From an uncultured Lachnospiraceae bacterium (lineage in GTDB: Bacteria; Bacillota; Clostridia; Lachnospirales; Lachnospiraceae): a stretch of DNA of 52,746 nucleotides. Below the pieces are notes generated by a model. That model saw only the letters and a program-made list of their open reading frames with translations, searched no databases and had not been told where the DNA came from. Within the stretch, counting starts at the first letter, position 1, and every line of letters begins with the position of its first letter. This document shows positions 17,066 to 25,056 of this stretch, piece after piece. The position numbers and the translations under genes were made by a program. The stretch spans positions 1-52,746 of the forward strand of contig CANRMI010000016.1 of the NCBI GenBank assembly GCA_947631685.1, read 5' to 3'.

Positions 17066-18277
17066 ATGAATTTAGAGGAAAGTTTGAATATACTATTCAC
17101 AGAGCATAAGTTGGACAAGCCCATTGTCTTGTGGGGTATTGGAAAACAAACTGGAAAATTAATAAATGGATTGCGTAGTCTTGGAACGTCTATAGATATT
17201 CTCATGATAGTCGATAATTTTAAATATATATTTCAAAAAGAATATATGGGTGTTCCTGTCAGGAATCCACAATGTCTTACGACTATGGACAAGGATTCAA
17301 TGGCAGTGTTGTTGGCTGTGAATTATGCGGAAGCAATTCGAAAACAGGTGATGGCATATGGGATAATGGAAGTTTATAATCTTTATAATCTGGAAGAACA
17401 AACAGGGTTGGAAAGAGGATGCGGTCTAACCTATCATTTCATTGACCGGAAGCATGATCAAAAAACGTTATGCTACGTTCTCGCAGGCTATGAGGAGTAT
17501 TTGTGGGATAATACAATTGCCAGAATAGCGGCATTTCAAAGTCAGGAAGTAGATTATTGCATTGTTTCCTCGGGAAAGTATAGTAAGACATTGGATGAAC
17601 TGGCCGAAAGTAATCACTGGTCTTATTTGTATACAGAACAAAACCAAGTGTGTTTTATTCAAAATTTGGTAATTGAATTGCACCCCGAGGCAGAATATAT
17701 TATTAAATTGGATGAAGATATTTTTATTGGAAAAGATTTCTTTAAAGAAATGCTTCGAGGATTCCGAAGGATTGAACAAGAAGGAGAATACCGAATTGGG
17801 TTTGCGGTTCCTGTCATTCCTTTAAATTGTTGTGGTTATGTATCTTATTTGCAGGCTATTGGGAAAAAAGAAGAATATGAACAGCGTTTTGGCAGAGCGT
17901 ATAGAAGTAGATTCAGCGCTGTATTTAACATAGAAGAAACGGCAGAGTATCTTTGGAATCTTATGGAAAATTTTGATAGTATGGCAGCAAAATTTGCAAG
18001 TTGTGATACATATTGTGTATGCGATTGTTATTTTAATATTGGTTGCATCATGTACACGAGGGAGAGATGGCTGATGATGGGAAAATGGCCGGAGAATCCT
18101 AAAGAATCTGGTATGGGAATGGACGAAGCATATATCTATCAAGATAATGTGGAGAAAGATATGTCTGTATATGAGATACAAAGTGTTCTAGTGGGACACT
18201 TAGCGTTCGGACATCAGAAACAGCGGATGATAAAATATTATAAAGAGCATCCGGAAATATTTAAAATATTGATGTAG
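17066..18277 (+). CDS. GT-A-like glycosyltransferase with N-terminal Rossmann-like module
   Basis: Protein of 403 residues. ATG 17066 follows AAAGAGG (17046-17052); an upstream GTG at 17033 has no ribosome-binding site. Residues 15-110 hold the shared module in N-terminal position: PIVLWGIGKQTGKLINGL, IVDNFKYIFQKEYMGVPV and MAVLLAVNYAEAIRKQVMAYG. Residues about 140-390 look like a GT-A glycosyltransferase: TLCYVLAGYEEYLW, AEYIIKLDEDIFIG with an acidic LDED motif, and a late MGMDEAYIYQDN acidic segment. The family was not recognised with certainty. Cytoplasmic; role presumed to be one sugar transfer in polymer assembly. Confidence 0.65.
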   Translation: MNLEESLNILFTEHKLDKPIVLWGIGKQTGKLINGLRSLGTSIDILMIVDNFKYIFQKEYMGVPVRNPQCLTTMDKDSMAVLLAVNYAEAIRKQVMAYGIMEVYNLYNLEEQTGLERGCGLTYHFIDRKHDQKTLCYVLAGYEEYLWDNTIARIAAFQSQEVDYCIVSSGKYSKTLDELAESNHWSYLYTEQNQVCFIQNLVIELHPEAEYIIKLDEDIFIGKDFFKEMLRGFRRIEQEGEYRIGFAVPVIPLNCCGYVSYLQAIGKKEEYEQRFGRAYRSRFSAVFNIEETAEYLWNLMENFDSMAAKFASCDTYCVCDCYFNIGCIMYTRERWLMMGKWPENPKESGMGMDEAYIYQDNVEKDMSVYEIQSVLVGHLAFGHQKQRMIKYYKEHPEIFKILM

Positions 18278-18343
18278 TATAACGTTATGTTGATAGGATG
18301 CTGTACTGAAATGGAACCGCAAAGTTGGAGAGGAGCTGCTCTT

Positions 18344-20602
18344 ATGGAGCCAACCGAAGAGTTAATTAGAGCGATACAAAAGGGATTGATTAACTGGTAC
18401 GATTTCCGATCGGAAAGCAGGATATTGTATATTGGAAACTGCGAGGATGCGCTGGCAGAAGTATTAGCGGAAATGGCAGGGCAGTTAACATGTTGGCCGT
18501 ACTGCGACTTGACAGAACCGTCAGGCTGGTATGCACAGCAGACAGAAACAGATATATTTGATTATATTGTATGTGTGGCTACTTGGGAACGGATGCAGCA
18601 GCCGGAAAATATGTTAAGGAATCTACGGGAGCTTTTGGCGCCCGGAGGCACGCTGCTTCTGGGTATGAACAACCGCTATGGACTCCGCTATTTCTGCGGT
18701 GACAGGGATCAATATACCGACCGGAACTTTGACGGGATAGAGGGATACCGCCGGGCTTATTCCAAACCGGATGATGTTTTTCGGGGCCGCTGCTATAGCA
18801 GGGCTGAGGTCCGGGAATTGTTGGAAAGGGCCGGCTGGAAACAGATGCGGTTTTATTCGGTATTGCCTGATTTAAGCAATCCCAGTCTGCTTTTTAGAGA
18901 GGATTATCTTCCCAATGAGGATTTGAGCAACAGGCTTTTTCCCTGCTACGATCATCCGGATTCGGTGTTTTTGGAAGAAGAATGCCTGTATGGCGGACTG
19001 ATTCAAAACGATATGTTCCATGAAATGGCAAATGCTTATTTAGCAGAGTGTACAGTGAATGGACAGCTTTCGGATGTGGTTCATGTGACAAATTCCATGG
19101 AGAGGGGCAGAGAGAATGCGCTTTTAACCATTATACATAAATCAGGAAAGGTAGAAAAACGCGCCGCTTATCCGGAGGGGAAAGAACGGCTGAAAAAGCT
19201 TTTTGAGCATGGGCAGGATCTGAAAAAGCATGGGATTCCTGTTGTGGAAGGTCATCTGGAAGAGGACGCCTATGTGATGCCTTTTGTGGATGGAGAAGTG
19301 GGCCAGGTATACTTAAAGAGGCTGCTGCAGACGGACGAAGAGAAATTCCTGGAAGAAATGGACCGCTTCCGGGATTTGATCCTGCGTTCCTCCGATCTCG
19401 TGCGGGAAGACGCCGGTGATGGGCAGGGGGCTGTGCTGCGGAAAGGCTATCTGGATCTGGTGCCTCTTAATAGTTTTTATGTGAATGGGCAGTTTGTATT
19501 TTACGATCAGGAGTTTTGTCTGGAAAATTATCCGGCTAACGCAATCATAACACGCATGATCGCCACCTTTTATTCAGGAAATCTGGAGTGTCAGAAGATC
19601 ATTCCCATGGAAAGGCTGTTTGAACGCTATGGACTGACACAGAATCTTCTGCAATGGAGGGAGATGGAATGGAAATTCCTAGCCAGGCTGCGCAAGGAAA
19701 AAGAGCTGCGCATCTATCACGAAAAATGCCGCAGGAATCCGGATACGGTTCAGGCCAACCGGCTTCGCGTGAACTATTCGGAGAGTGAATATCAGCGGCT
19801 TTTTGTGGATGTGTTTAAAAATGCCCGTTCTAAAAAGCTGGTCTTATTTGGCTCAGGACTGTTTGCCAAGAAATTTATGGGGCTTTACGCAAAAGAATAT
19901 CCGGTTCATGCCATTGTGGACAACAGTGAAAGCAGATGGGGGCAGACTCTGGAGGGCATCACCATATCCTCTCCGGAGCTGTTGCAAAAAATGAATGCGG
20001 ATGAATATAAGGTTATGATCTGTATCAAGAATTATCTGTCGGTTATGCGGCAGCTAGATGGATGGGGAGTGAAGGATTACAGCGTCTTTGATCCGGGGAA
20101 GGTATATGTCAGGGAAAGCCAGGCGTTTTTTCCGAGTGAGGGAACCGCTGTCGGGGAGCAGGAAGCAAAGCCGAAGAAATATCGCGTGGGCTATGTGGCG
20201 GGTGTCTTTGACATGTTTCATGTAGGCCATGTCAATCTGCTGCGCCGGGCAAAGGAACTCTGCGATCATCTCATTGTCGGGGTAGTGCCGGATGAAGCGG
20301 TATACCGCCAAAAGGACAAATACCCGGTGATTCCCTGTGAGGACAGGGTAGAGGTGCTCCGCGCCTGCCGGTATGCGGACCGGGTGGAAGCCCTACCGGA
20401 GGATTATACATCCATTCGGGATGCGTACAGGCTCTTTCATTTTGACGTTCAGTTTTCCGGGGATGATCACAGTGAAAATATTGACTGGCTGGCGGATCGG
20501 GAATTTTTGGAAAAGAACGGAGCGGACATAGTGTTCTTCCCCTACACGGAAAAGATCAGCTCCACAAAACTCAGAGAACAACTGGAAACCGAGAAAGAAT
20601 AA
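18344..20602 (+). CDS. Four-domain methyltransferase / kinase-like / Rossmann / cytidylyltransferase protein
   Basis: Protein of 752 residues. ATG 18344 is chosen for GGAGAGGAG at 18327-18334; an earlier in-frame start at 18287 lacks one. Domain 1 (about 20-200): class I SAM methyltransferase, [11 protein letters not shown], then [13 protein letters not shown] and [17 protein letters not shown]. Domain 2 (about 240-470): kinase-like of the choline/aminoglycoside kinase type, with [25 protein letters not shown] near 368 resembling the catalytic D-x-x-x-x-N, and FYDQEF near 387 in the DFG position. Domain 3 (about 495-600): [14 protein letters not shown] and [10 protein letters not shown], the shared module. 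Domain 4 (about 615-752): cytidylyltransferase, [14 protein letters not shown] and [10 protein letters not shown]. WbdD of E. coli O9a joins a methyltransferase and a kinase to cap O-antigen chains; a capping role here is by analogy only. G+C content rises again from this gene onward. Confidence 0.75.
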   Translation: MEPTEELIRAIQKGLINWYDFRSESRILYIGNCEDALAEVLAEMAGQLTCWPYCDLTEPSGWYAQQTETDIFDYIVCVATWERMQQPENMLRNLRELLAPGGTLLLGMNNRYGLRYFCGDRDQYTDRNFDGIEGYRRAYSKPDDVFRGRCYSRAEVRELLERAGWKQMRFYSVLPDLSNPSLLFREDYLPNEDLSNRLFPCYDHPDSVFLEEECLYGGLIQNDMFHEMANAYLAECTVNGQLSDVVHVTNSMERGRENALLTIIHKSGKVEKRAAYPEGKERLKKLFEHGQDLKKHGIPVVEGHLEEDAYVMPFVDGEVGQVYLKRLLQTDEEKFLEEMDRFRDLILRSSDLVREDAGDGQGAVLRKGYLDLVPLNSFYVNGQFVFYDQEFCLENYPANAIITRMIATFYSGNLECQKIIPMERLFERYGLTQNLLQWREMEWKFLARLRKEKELRIYHEKCRRNPDTVQANRLRVNYSESEYQRLFVDVFKNARSKKLVLFGSGLFAKKFMGLYAKEYPVHAIVDNSESRWGQTLEGITISSPELLQKMNADEYKVMICIKNYLSVMRQLDGWGVKDYSVFDPGKVYVRESQAFFPSEGTAVGEQEAKPKKYRVGYVAGVFDMFHVGHVNLLRRAKELCDHLIVGVVPDEAVYRQKDKYPVIPCEDRVEVLRACRYADRVEALPEDYTSIRDAYRLFHFDVQFSGDDHSENIDWLADREFLEKNGADIVFFPYTEKISSTKLREQLETEKE

Positions 20603-20616
20603 GGGATGAGAGAAAG

Positions 20617-21819
20617 ATGAGATTGATTTGTTCGCCAGCCGGTATCGTAAACAGGGAGTATCCGGGACAGGGACTGCTGGATATAAAAGAAGCCGGATTT
20701 GAGGAACTGCTCTGTGACGCGGCTTTGTTTTTCGATGAGCAGCCTGAGAAGCGGTATACCCATTATGACCGCGTATTTGCAAAGTGCAGGGAAAATGGGC
20801 TTACTTTCCCTGTTATGGCGCTCCGGTGTCCGGCACAAGAGGCTGACAGGGAGCGGGATGAGGGCTTTTTTAAAGAGTTTGTAGAAGAGGGCCTGGAAGT
20901 CTGCGAAAAAACCGGCTGCCGCAGTCTGCTGGCGCCTCTGTTTTTTGAGGAAGTGTCTAAGGACAGAAGGCAGGAGGAAGCTGCAGAATTTTATCTGAAG
21001 CTGGCGGCAGCCACGGAAAAGAGCGGCGTACAGATCCTTCTGCGGAACCAGTGCAGGGACCTCAACGGGCATCTGGTGCGGGGATTTTGCTGCGATGGGC
21101 AGGAAGCTGCCGGCTGGGTGGATACGCTGAATGAGCGGGCCGGGCGGGAATGTTTCGGCTTTTGCATGGATGCGGGCACCTGTACGTTGTGCGGGCAGAA
21201 CATGTATGATTTTGCCCTGACGCTGGGCAGCCGGTTGAAAGCGGTGATACTGCGGGACTGCGATGGAGCTGCGGACAATGCGCTGCTGCCGTTTGTGTGC
21301 GTGGATAAGGGGCAGACAAAAACGGATTGGCTGAATCTTATCAGAGGACTGCGGGAAATCGGATATGATGGAATGCTGATCCTGCATTTTCCTGATTCTG
21401 CCAGAGGATTTTCGCCTCTGCTGCGTCCACGGTTAATGGAACTGGCGAAGGCAGTGGCGGATTATCTGAAATGGCAGATAGAGCTGGAGACAATGTTGAA
21501 ACGCTATCCCTCCAGAGTGCTTTTCGGCGCGGGGAATATGTGCCGCAATTATATGAAATGCTATGGGGAAAAATATCCGCCGCTTTTTACCTGCGATAAC
21601 AATGCGGCACTCTGGGGGAAAGAATTTTGCGGACTGAAAGTAAGGGAGCCGGAGTGTCTGAAGGAACTGCCTGCAGACTGTGCTGTCTTGATCTGCAATA
21701 TTTATTACCGCGAGATAGAAAAGCAGCTTCGGGAAATGGGGATTGCCGCTCCCATTGTATTTTTCAATGATGAATATATGCCGGATTTTTATTTTGACAG
21801 ACTGGAGGAACGGGTGTGA
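20617..21819 (+). CDS. TIM-barrel isomerase-like protein, probably catalytically degenerate, with Rossmann-like module
   Basis: Protein of 400 residues; GAGAGAAAG precedes ATG 20617. Residues 1-280 align without difficulty to the next gene's sugar-isomerase/AP-endonuclease-2 barrel (NGHLVRGFCC, FGFCMDAGT, KTDWLNLIRGLREI), but the metal ligands differ: VEN becomes LRN, DTGH becomes DAGT, HIHDND becomes ILRDCD and SFET becomes ILHF. It therefore probably lost metal-dependent isomerase activity. Residues about 285-400 are the shared module: RVLFGAGNMCRNYM, TCDNNAALWG, CAVLICNIYYREIEKQL and MGIAAPIVFF. Possible scaffold or regulatory partner of the downstream enzyme (inference). The stop overlaps the next start (GTGA). 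Confidence 0.75.
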   Translation: MRLICSPAGIVNREYPGQGLLDIKEAGFEELLCDAALFFDEQPEKRYTHYDRVFAKCRENGLTFPVMALRCPAQEADRERDEGFFKEFVEEGLEVCEKTGCRSLLAPLFFEEVSKDRRQEEAAEFYLKLAAATEKSGVQILLRNQCRDLNGHLVRGFCCDGQEAAGWVDTLNERAGRECFGFCMDAGTCTLCGQNMYDFALTLGSRLKAVILRDCDGAADNALLPFVCVDKGQTKTDWLNLIRGLREIGYDGMLILHFPDSARGFSPLLRPRLMELAKAVADYLKWQIELETMLKRYPSRVLFGAGNMCRNYMKCYGEKYPPLFTCDNNAALWGKEFCGLKVREPECLKELPADCAVLICNIYYREIEKQLREMGIAAPIVFFNDEYMPDFYFDRLEERV

Positions 21820-22757
21820 ATATAGGCGTACAGACAAAAAATATCATAGATGATAAAGATCCGGCGGCAGGGTTTGCGCTGATGACTGAGGCGGGTTTTA
21901 CCTGTGCGGATTTCAGTCTGAACGCGTATCTGGTGAATAACAGCATTTACAAAGGAGAACTCAACTCTTTTTTTGATAAAACCGCTGTGCAGCTGGAGGA
22001 TTTTTTTGCGCCGCACAAAAAAGCGGCAAAGGATGCTGGCATTGTGATCCATCAGATGCATATGCCCTATCCGGTTTACGTGCCCGGACAGAGCCAGGAA
22101 GTGAATGCGTATCTCTGGGATGTGGTGGCGGCAAAGAGCATGCAGATCTGCGCGTTTTTTCACTGCAGGTACATTGTGATACACGGATTGAAGCTGGCAT
22201 ATTATCTTGGCTCGGAGGAGCGGGAATGGGAACAGACGGCCAGATTTCTGGAGTATTTAGCACCCATGGCGAAAGATATGGGGATCACGCTCTGTGTGGA
22301 AAATCTCTATAACAGCGTGGGAGGACATCTTGTGGAGGGGCCCTGCTGCAACGCGAAAAAGGCTGTGGAACGTATCGACAGCTTCAATGAAAAATACGGT
22401 GCGGAGGTCTTGGGATTCTGCTTTGATACCGGACATGCCAATCTGGTGGGATTGGATTTTGAGGATTTCCTCACCACATTGGGAGGCCGGCTAAAGGTAC
22501 TCCATATCCACGATAACGACGGCCGGGCGGATCAGCATCAGATTCCTTTTACTTTTTCACGCAGCAGGGAAAATAAAACTTCTACGGACTGGGCCGGATT
22601 TCTCCGGGGGCTGAAAAAGATAAATTTTGACAGCGCGCTCAGCTTTGAAACGGCGCCGGCTCTGAGCACTTTTCCGGAAGCATTAAAGGAGGACGCGCTG
22701 CGTCTGATTTCCCGTGTGGGCGCTTATTTTATGGAAGAGTTAAAGCGGCAGCCGTAA
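21816..22757 (+). CDS. Sugar phosphate isomerase/epimerase (AP-endonuclease-2 type TIM barrel)
   Basis: Protein of 313 residues, GTG start at 21816 overlapping the preceding stop by 4 nt. The metal-site residues of the xylose-isomerase-like barrel are present: E162 in CVENLYN, D204 and H207 in FCFDTGHANL, H230/H232 in LHIHDND and E278 in LSFETA. The family isomerises or epimerises sugars, keto acids or inositols with divalent metal. Here it may prepare a sugar or polyol for one of the CDP-activating enzymes (inference). It is the last gene of the cluster, and its 3' end overlaps by 29 nt the convergent gene on the minus strand. Confidence 0.8.
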   Translation: MNIGVQTKNIIDDKDPAAGFALMTEAGFTCADFSLNAYLVNNSIYKGELNSFFDKTAVQLEDFFAPHKKAAKDAGIVIHQMHMPYPVYVPGQSQEVNAYLWDVVAAKSMQICAFFHCRYIVIHGLKLAYYLGSEEREWEQTARFLEYLAPMAKDMGITLCVENLYNSVGGHLVEGPCCNAKKAVERIDSFNEKYGAEVLGFCFDTGHANLVGLDFEDFLTTLGGRLKVLHIHDNDGRADQHQIPFTFSRSRENKTSTDWAGFLRGLKKINFDSALSFETAPALSTFPEALKEDALRLISRVGAYFMEELKRQP

Positions 22758-23262
22758 CGGCCGGCTCCGCAAAGATCCCCAGTTCGGGGGCTTTGAAACT
22801 GAAGATCACAAACGCTGCTAACAGGAGCAGGACAAGGCAGGAAAAAAGCGGCTTCAGGGATTCGCTGGCGGGGCTCAAGATAAGGCGGTACGCGGTAAGA
22901 AAGCCGATGCCTACACTGATATAAAAGATGGCGATGTCCACGGCGGGAAAGGAGCGGCCCAATATACCGGAATAGGTATAGAACAGCGTGGGAATGGCCG
23001 CAGTACCGGCCAAAAGGCCGCCCAGCATACCGGTAAGAACGCAGGGGTAACTGCGGCGTATGAGAACGGCCAGCAGCAGGGCGGTAAGGAGCATGGGAAA
23101 GAAGAGCAGCTTCATATGTTCCCATATGGATTCGCTGACGGGAACAAACAGGCCGGCAAGTTCGTTTCTGCCGGTCCAGTCATATACAAAATGGGACAGG
23201 GCTCCAAAGACGGATACCAGGATGCTTCCTGCCGCAAGAAAAAATTTCAGGCTTTTATTCAT
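22729..23262 (-). CDS. DUF6512-like integral membrane protein
   Basis: Protein of 177 residues from ATG at 23262; a TTG extension to 23286 has no better ribosome-binding site. About five hydrophobic helices are visible, starting FFLAAGSILVSVFGALSHFV, then LLFFPMLLTALLLAVLI, GMLGGLLAGTAAIPTLF, and a C-terminal LLLLAAFVIF. The SESIWEHMKLLFFP segment between helices 1 and 2 is the part I associate with DUF6512 proteins. Function unknown. Its 3' end overlaps the convergent sugar isomerase gene by 29 nt. The upstream gap holds the promoter of the divergent XRE regulator. Confidence 0.65.
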   Translation of the reverse strand: MNKSLKFFLAAGSILVSVFGALSHFVYDWTGRNELAGLFVPVSESIWEHMKLLFFPMLLTALLLAVLIRRSYPCVLTGMLGGLLAGTAAIPTLFYTYSGILGRSFPAVDIAIFYISVGIGFLTAYRLILSPASESLKPLFSCLVLLLLAAFVIFSFKAPELGIFAEPAVTAAALTLP

Positions 23263-23390
23263 AATTTGTCTCGCATTCTGCCGCAAGGGCGGCTGTATTG
23301 ATAAAGTTCTTATTTTACTGTATGTAGTTTGTGGAGATTTTTGATAATTAAAGATAAAACTTAATTTTTCATGAAATCCATTTCCCCCTC

Positions 23391-23419
23391 TTGAAAAAAC
23401 TTACGATATATCGTACACT
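23391..23419 (+). promoter_or_regulatory. Promoter of XRE regulator gene with palindromic operator
   Basis: -35 TTGAAA (23391-23396), 17-nt spacer, -10 TACACT (23414-23419). A perfect 14-bp palindrome TACGATATATCGTA (23402-23415) fills the spacer and touches the -10. This is the layout of a repressor operator; autoregulation by the gene that follows is inferred. Confidence 0.6.
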
Positions 23420-23456
23420 ATACCATAGCACATACTTTAGAGAGGGAGGATGTAAG

Positions 23457-23807
23457 ATGAGTAAGGCAGAGATTTTAAAGAAAGAAATTTTAAGGCAGTA
23501 CAGAAGCGTGCGTCAGTTTGCGTTGGAATTGGGGATCCCGTACAGTACGCTGGTAACTGCGCTGGAGCGCGGAATCGAAGGAATGGCTTACGGCACCGTG
23601 ATCAAGATGTGTGACAAGCTGAGCCTGAATCCTGTGGACTTCAGTTCGCTGGAAAGGGATATATCTTTAGGGGAACAGCTGCTGGAGAACCGCGTAATGC
23701 AGTATTATGTGAAGCTGAACCAGAACGGACGGGACAAGGTTTTGGAGCTGATGGATGACTTTGTGCAGATCGACAAATATCGCGCGAAGTCCAGAAAGGG
23801 AAAGTAA
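23457..23807 (+). CDS. XRE-family helix-turn-helix regulator
   Basis: Protein of 116 residues. ATG 23457 follows GAGGGAGGA; an in-frame ATG at 23391 lies inside the promoter and is rejected. Residues about 12-58 form a Cro/C1-type helix-turn-helix: RSVRQFALELGIPYSTLVTA is followed by VIKMCDKLSLNPVDF. The C-terminal half (DISLGEQLLENRVMQYYVKL, NGRDKVLELMDDFVQID) is helical, a common dimerisation tail in small Firmicutes regulators. Its target is unknown; the nearest candidate is its own promoter palindrome, and possibly the UDP-galactopyranose mutase gene 58 bases downstream. Confidence 0.8.
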   Translation: MSKAEILKKEILRQYRSVRQFALELGIPYSTLVTALERGIEGMAYGTVIKMCDKLSLNPVDFSSLERDISLGEQLLENRVMQYYVKLNQNGRDKVLELMDDFVQIDKYRAKSRKGK

Positions 23808-23865
23808 GGCGTAGTACGGAAGACAGGCAATAGGGCATTGCGATACAAGGAGTATAGAAGCGAAA

Positions 23866-24993
23866 ATGAAATATGACTATCTGATTGTGGGCGCGGGACT
23901 GTTTGGCGCCGTGTTTGCCGCGGAAATGCGGAAAAAGGGGAAAACCTGCTTGGTAATTGACAGGCGGGAGCATATTGCGGGGAATATTTATACCCAGGAC
24001 GTAGCGGGTATACAGGTACATAAATACGGTGCTCATATTTTCCATACTTCGGATAAAAGGGTGTGGGACTATATACAGCAGTACGCGGAGTTCAATCACT
24101 ATATCAACTCTCCTGTGGCAATCTACGGGGACGAGCTGTACAATATGCCCTTTAATATGAACACTTTCAACAAATTGTGGGGCGTGAAAACGCCTGCGCA
24201 GGCAAAAGCCAAGATCGCGGAGCAGATCGCGGAGCTTCAGATTGGGGAACCGAAGAATTTAGAGGAGCAGGCGCTTTCTTTAGTGGGACCGGATGTATAT
24301 GCCAGACTGATCAAGGGCTATACCGAGAAGCAGTGGGGCAGGGACTGCAAGGACCTGCCGGCCTTTATCATCAAAAGGCTGCCGCTGCGTTTTGTCTATG
24401 ACAACAACTATTTTACGGATCCCTATCAGGGAATCCCCAAGGGCGGCTATACCCGTATTGTGGAAAAGCTGCTGGAAGGGATCCCTGTCAGGCTGGGAAT
24501 CTCCTATCGGGACTTCTTAAAAGCAAATGAGGCGAAAGGGGAGGAAGCGGACAGCTTTGCCAAAGTGCTCTATACCGGTATGATAGATGAGTATTTTGAG
24601 TATTGCTTCGGAGAGCTGCAGTACCGCTCCCTGCGCTTTGAGGAGGAGCTGATTGCGGGCTGCGACAATTACCAGGGGAACGCGGTGGTAAATTATACGG
24701 AGAGACAGGTGCCTTACACCCGTATCATTGAGCACAAGCATTTTGAATTCGGCACCCAGCCGGATACGGTGATCACCAGAGAATATCCCGTGGAATGGAA
24801 GCGGGGCGACGAGCCCTACTATCCGGTGAATGACGAGCGCAACAATGCGCTGTATGCCAAATACGCGCAGCTGGCGGCCGGGGAGCAGCATATCCTGTTC
24901 GGCGGAAGGCTGGGACAGTATCGTTACTACGATATGGACAAGGTGATCGCGGCAGCGTTGGATATGGCGGCGGCCGAAACAAAGACAGCCTGA
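23866..24993 (+). CDS. glf: UDP-galactopyranose mutase
   Basis: Protein of 375 residues, the usual length. It interconverts UDP-galactopyranose and UDP-galactofuranose with reduced FAD in the cytoplasm, supplying galactofuranose for surface glycans. Seen: N-terminal FAD loop YLIVGAGLFGAVFA, IDRREHIAGNIYT, the substrate-binding segment YGAHIFHTSDKRVW, then EKQWGRDCKDLP and a C-terminal GGRLGQYRYYDMDKVI. An AAGGAG near 23846 is slightly far from the ATG at 23866, but no closer start is better. It may serve the nearby glycan cluster although separated by two other genes. Confidence 0.95.
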   Translation: MKYDYLIVGAGLFGAVFAAEMRKKGKTCLVIDRREHIAGNIYTQDVAGIQVHKYGAHIFHTSDKRVWDYIQQYAEFNHYINSPVAIYGDELYNMPFNMNTFNKLWGVKTPAQAKAKIAEQIAELQIGEPKNLEEQALSLVGPDVYARLIKGYTEKQWGRDCKDLPAFIIKRLPLRFVYDNNYFTDPYQGIPKGGYTRIVEKLLEGIPVRLGISYRDFLKANEAKGEEADSFAKVLYTGMIDEYFEYCFGELQYRSLRFEEELIAGCDNYQGNAVVNYTERQVPYTRIIEHKHFEFGTQPDTVITREYPVEWKRGDEPYYPVNDERNNALYAKYAQLAAGEQHILFGGRLGQYRYYDMDKVIAAALDMAAAETKTA

Positions 24994-25023
24994 TAAAGGC
25001 GGAGAAATAAAGACAATAAAAAA

Positions 25024-25056
25024 GCATCTGCGGGAACTTTCCTGCGGATGCTTTTT
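25024..25056 (+). terminator. glf: Terminator after glf (convergent, probably bidirectional)
   Basis: An 11-bp stem with one or two G-U pairs (25024-25034 with 25041-25051), loop AACTTT, T-run from 25052. An A-run precedes the left arm, so it can also end the convergent FliD-like gene whose stop is at 25055. Confidence 0.85.
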
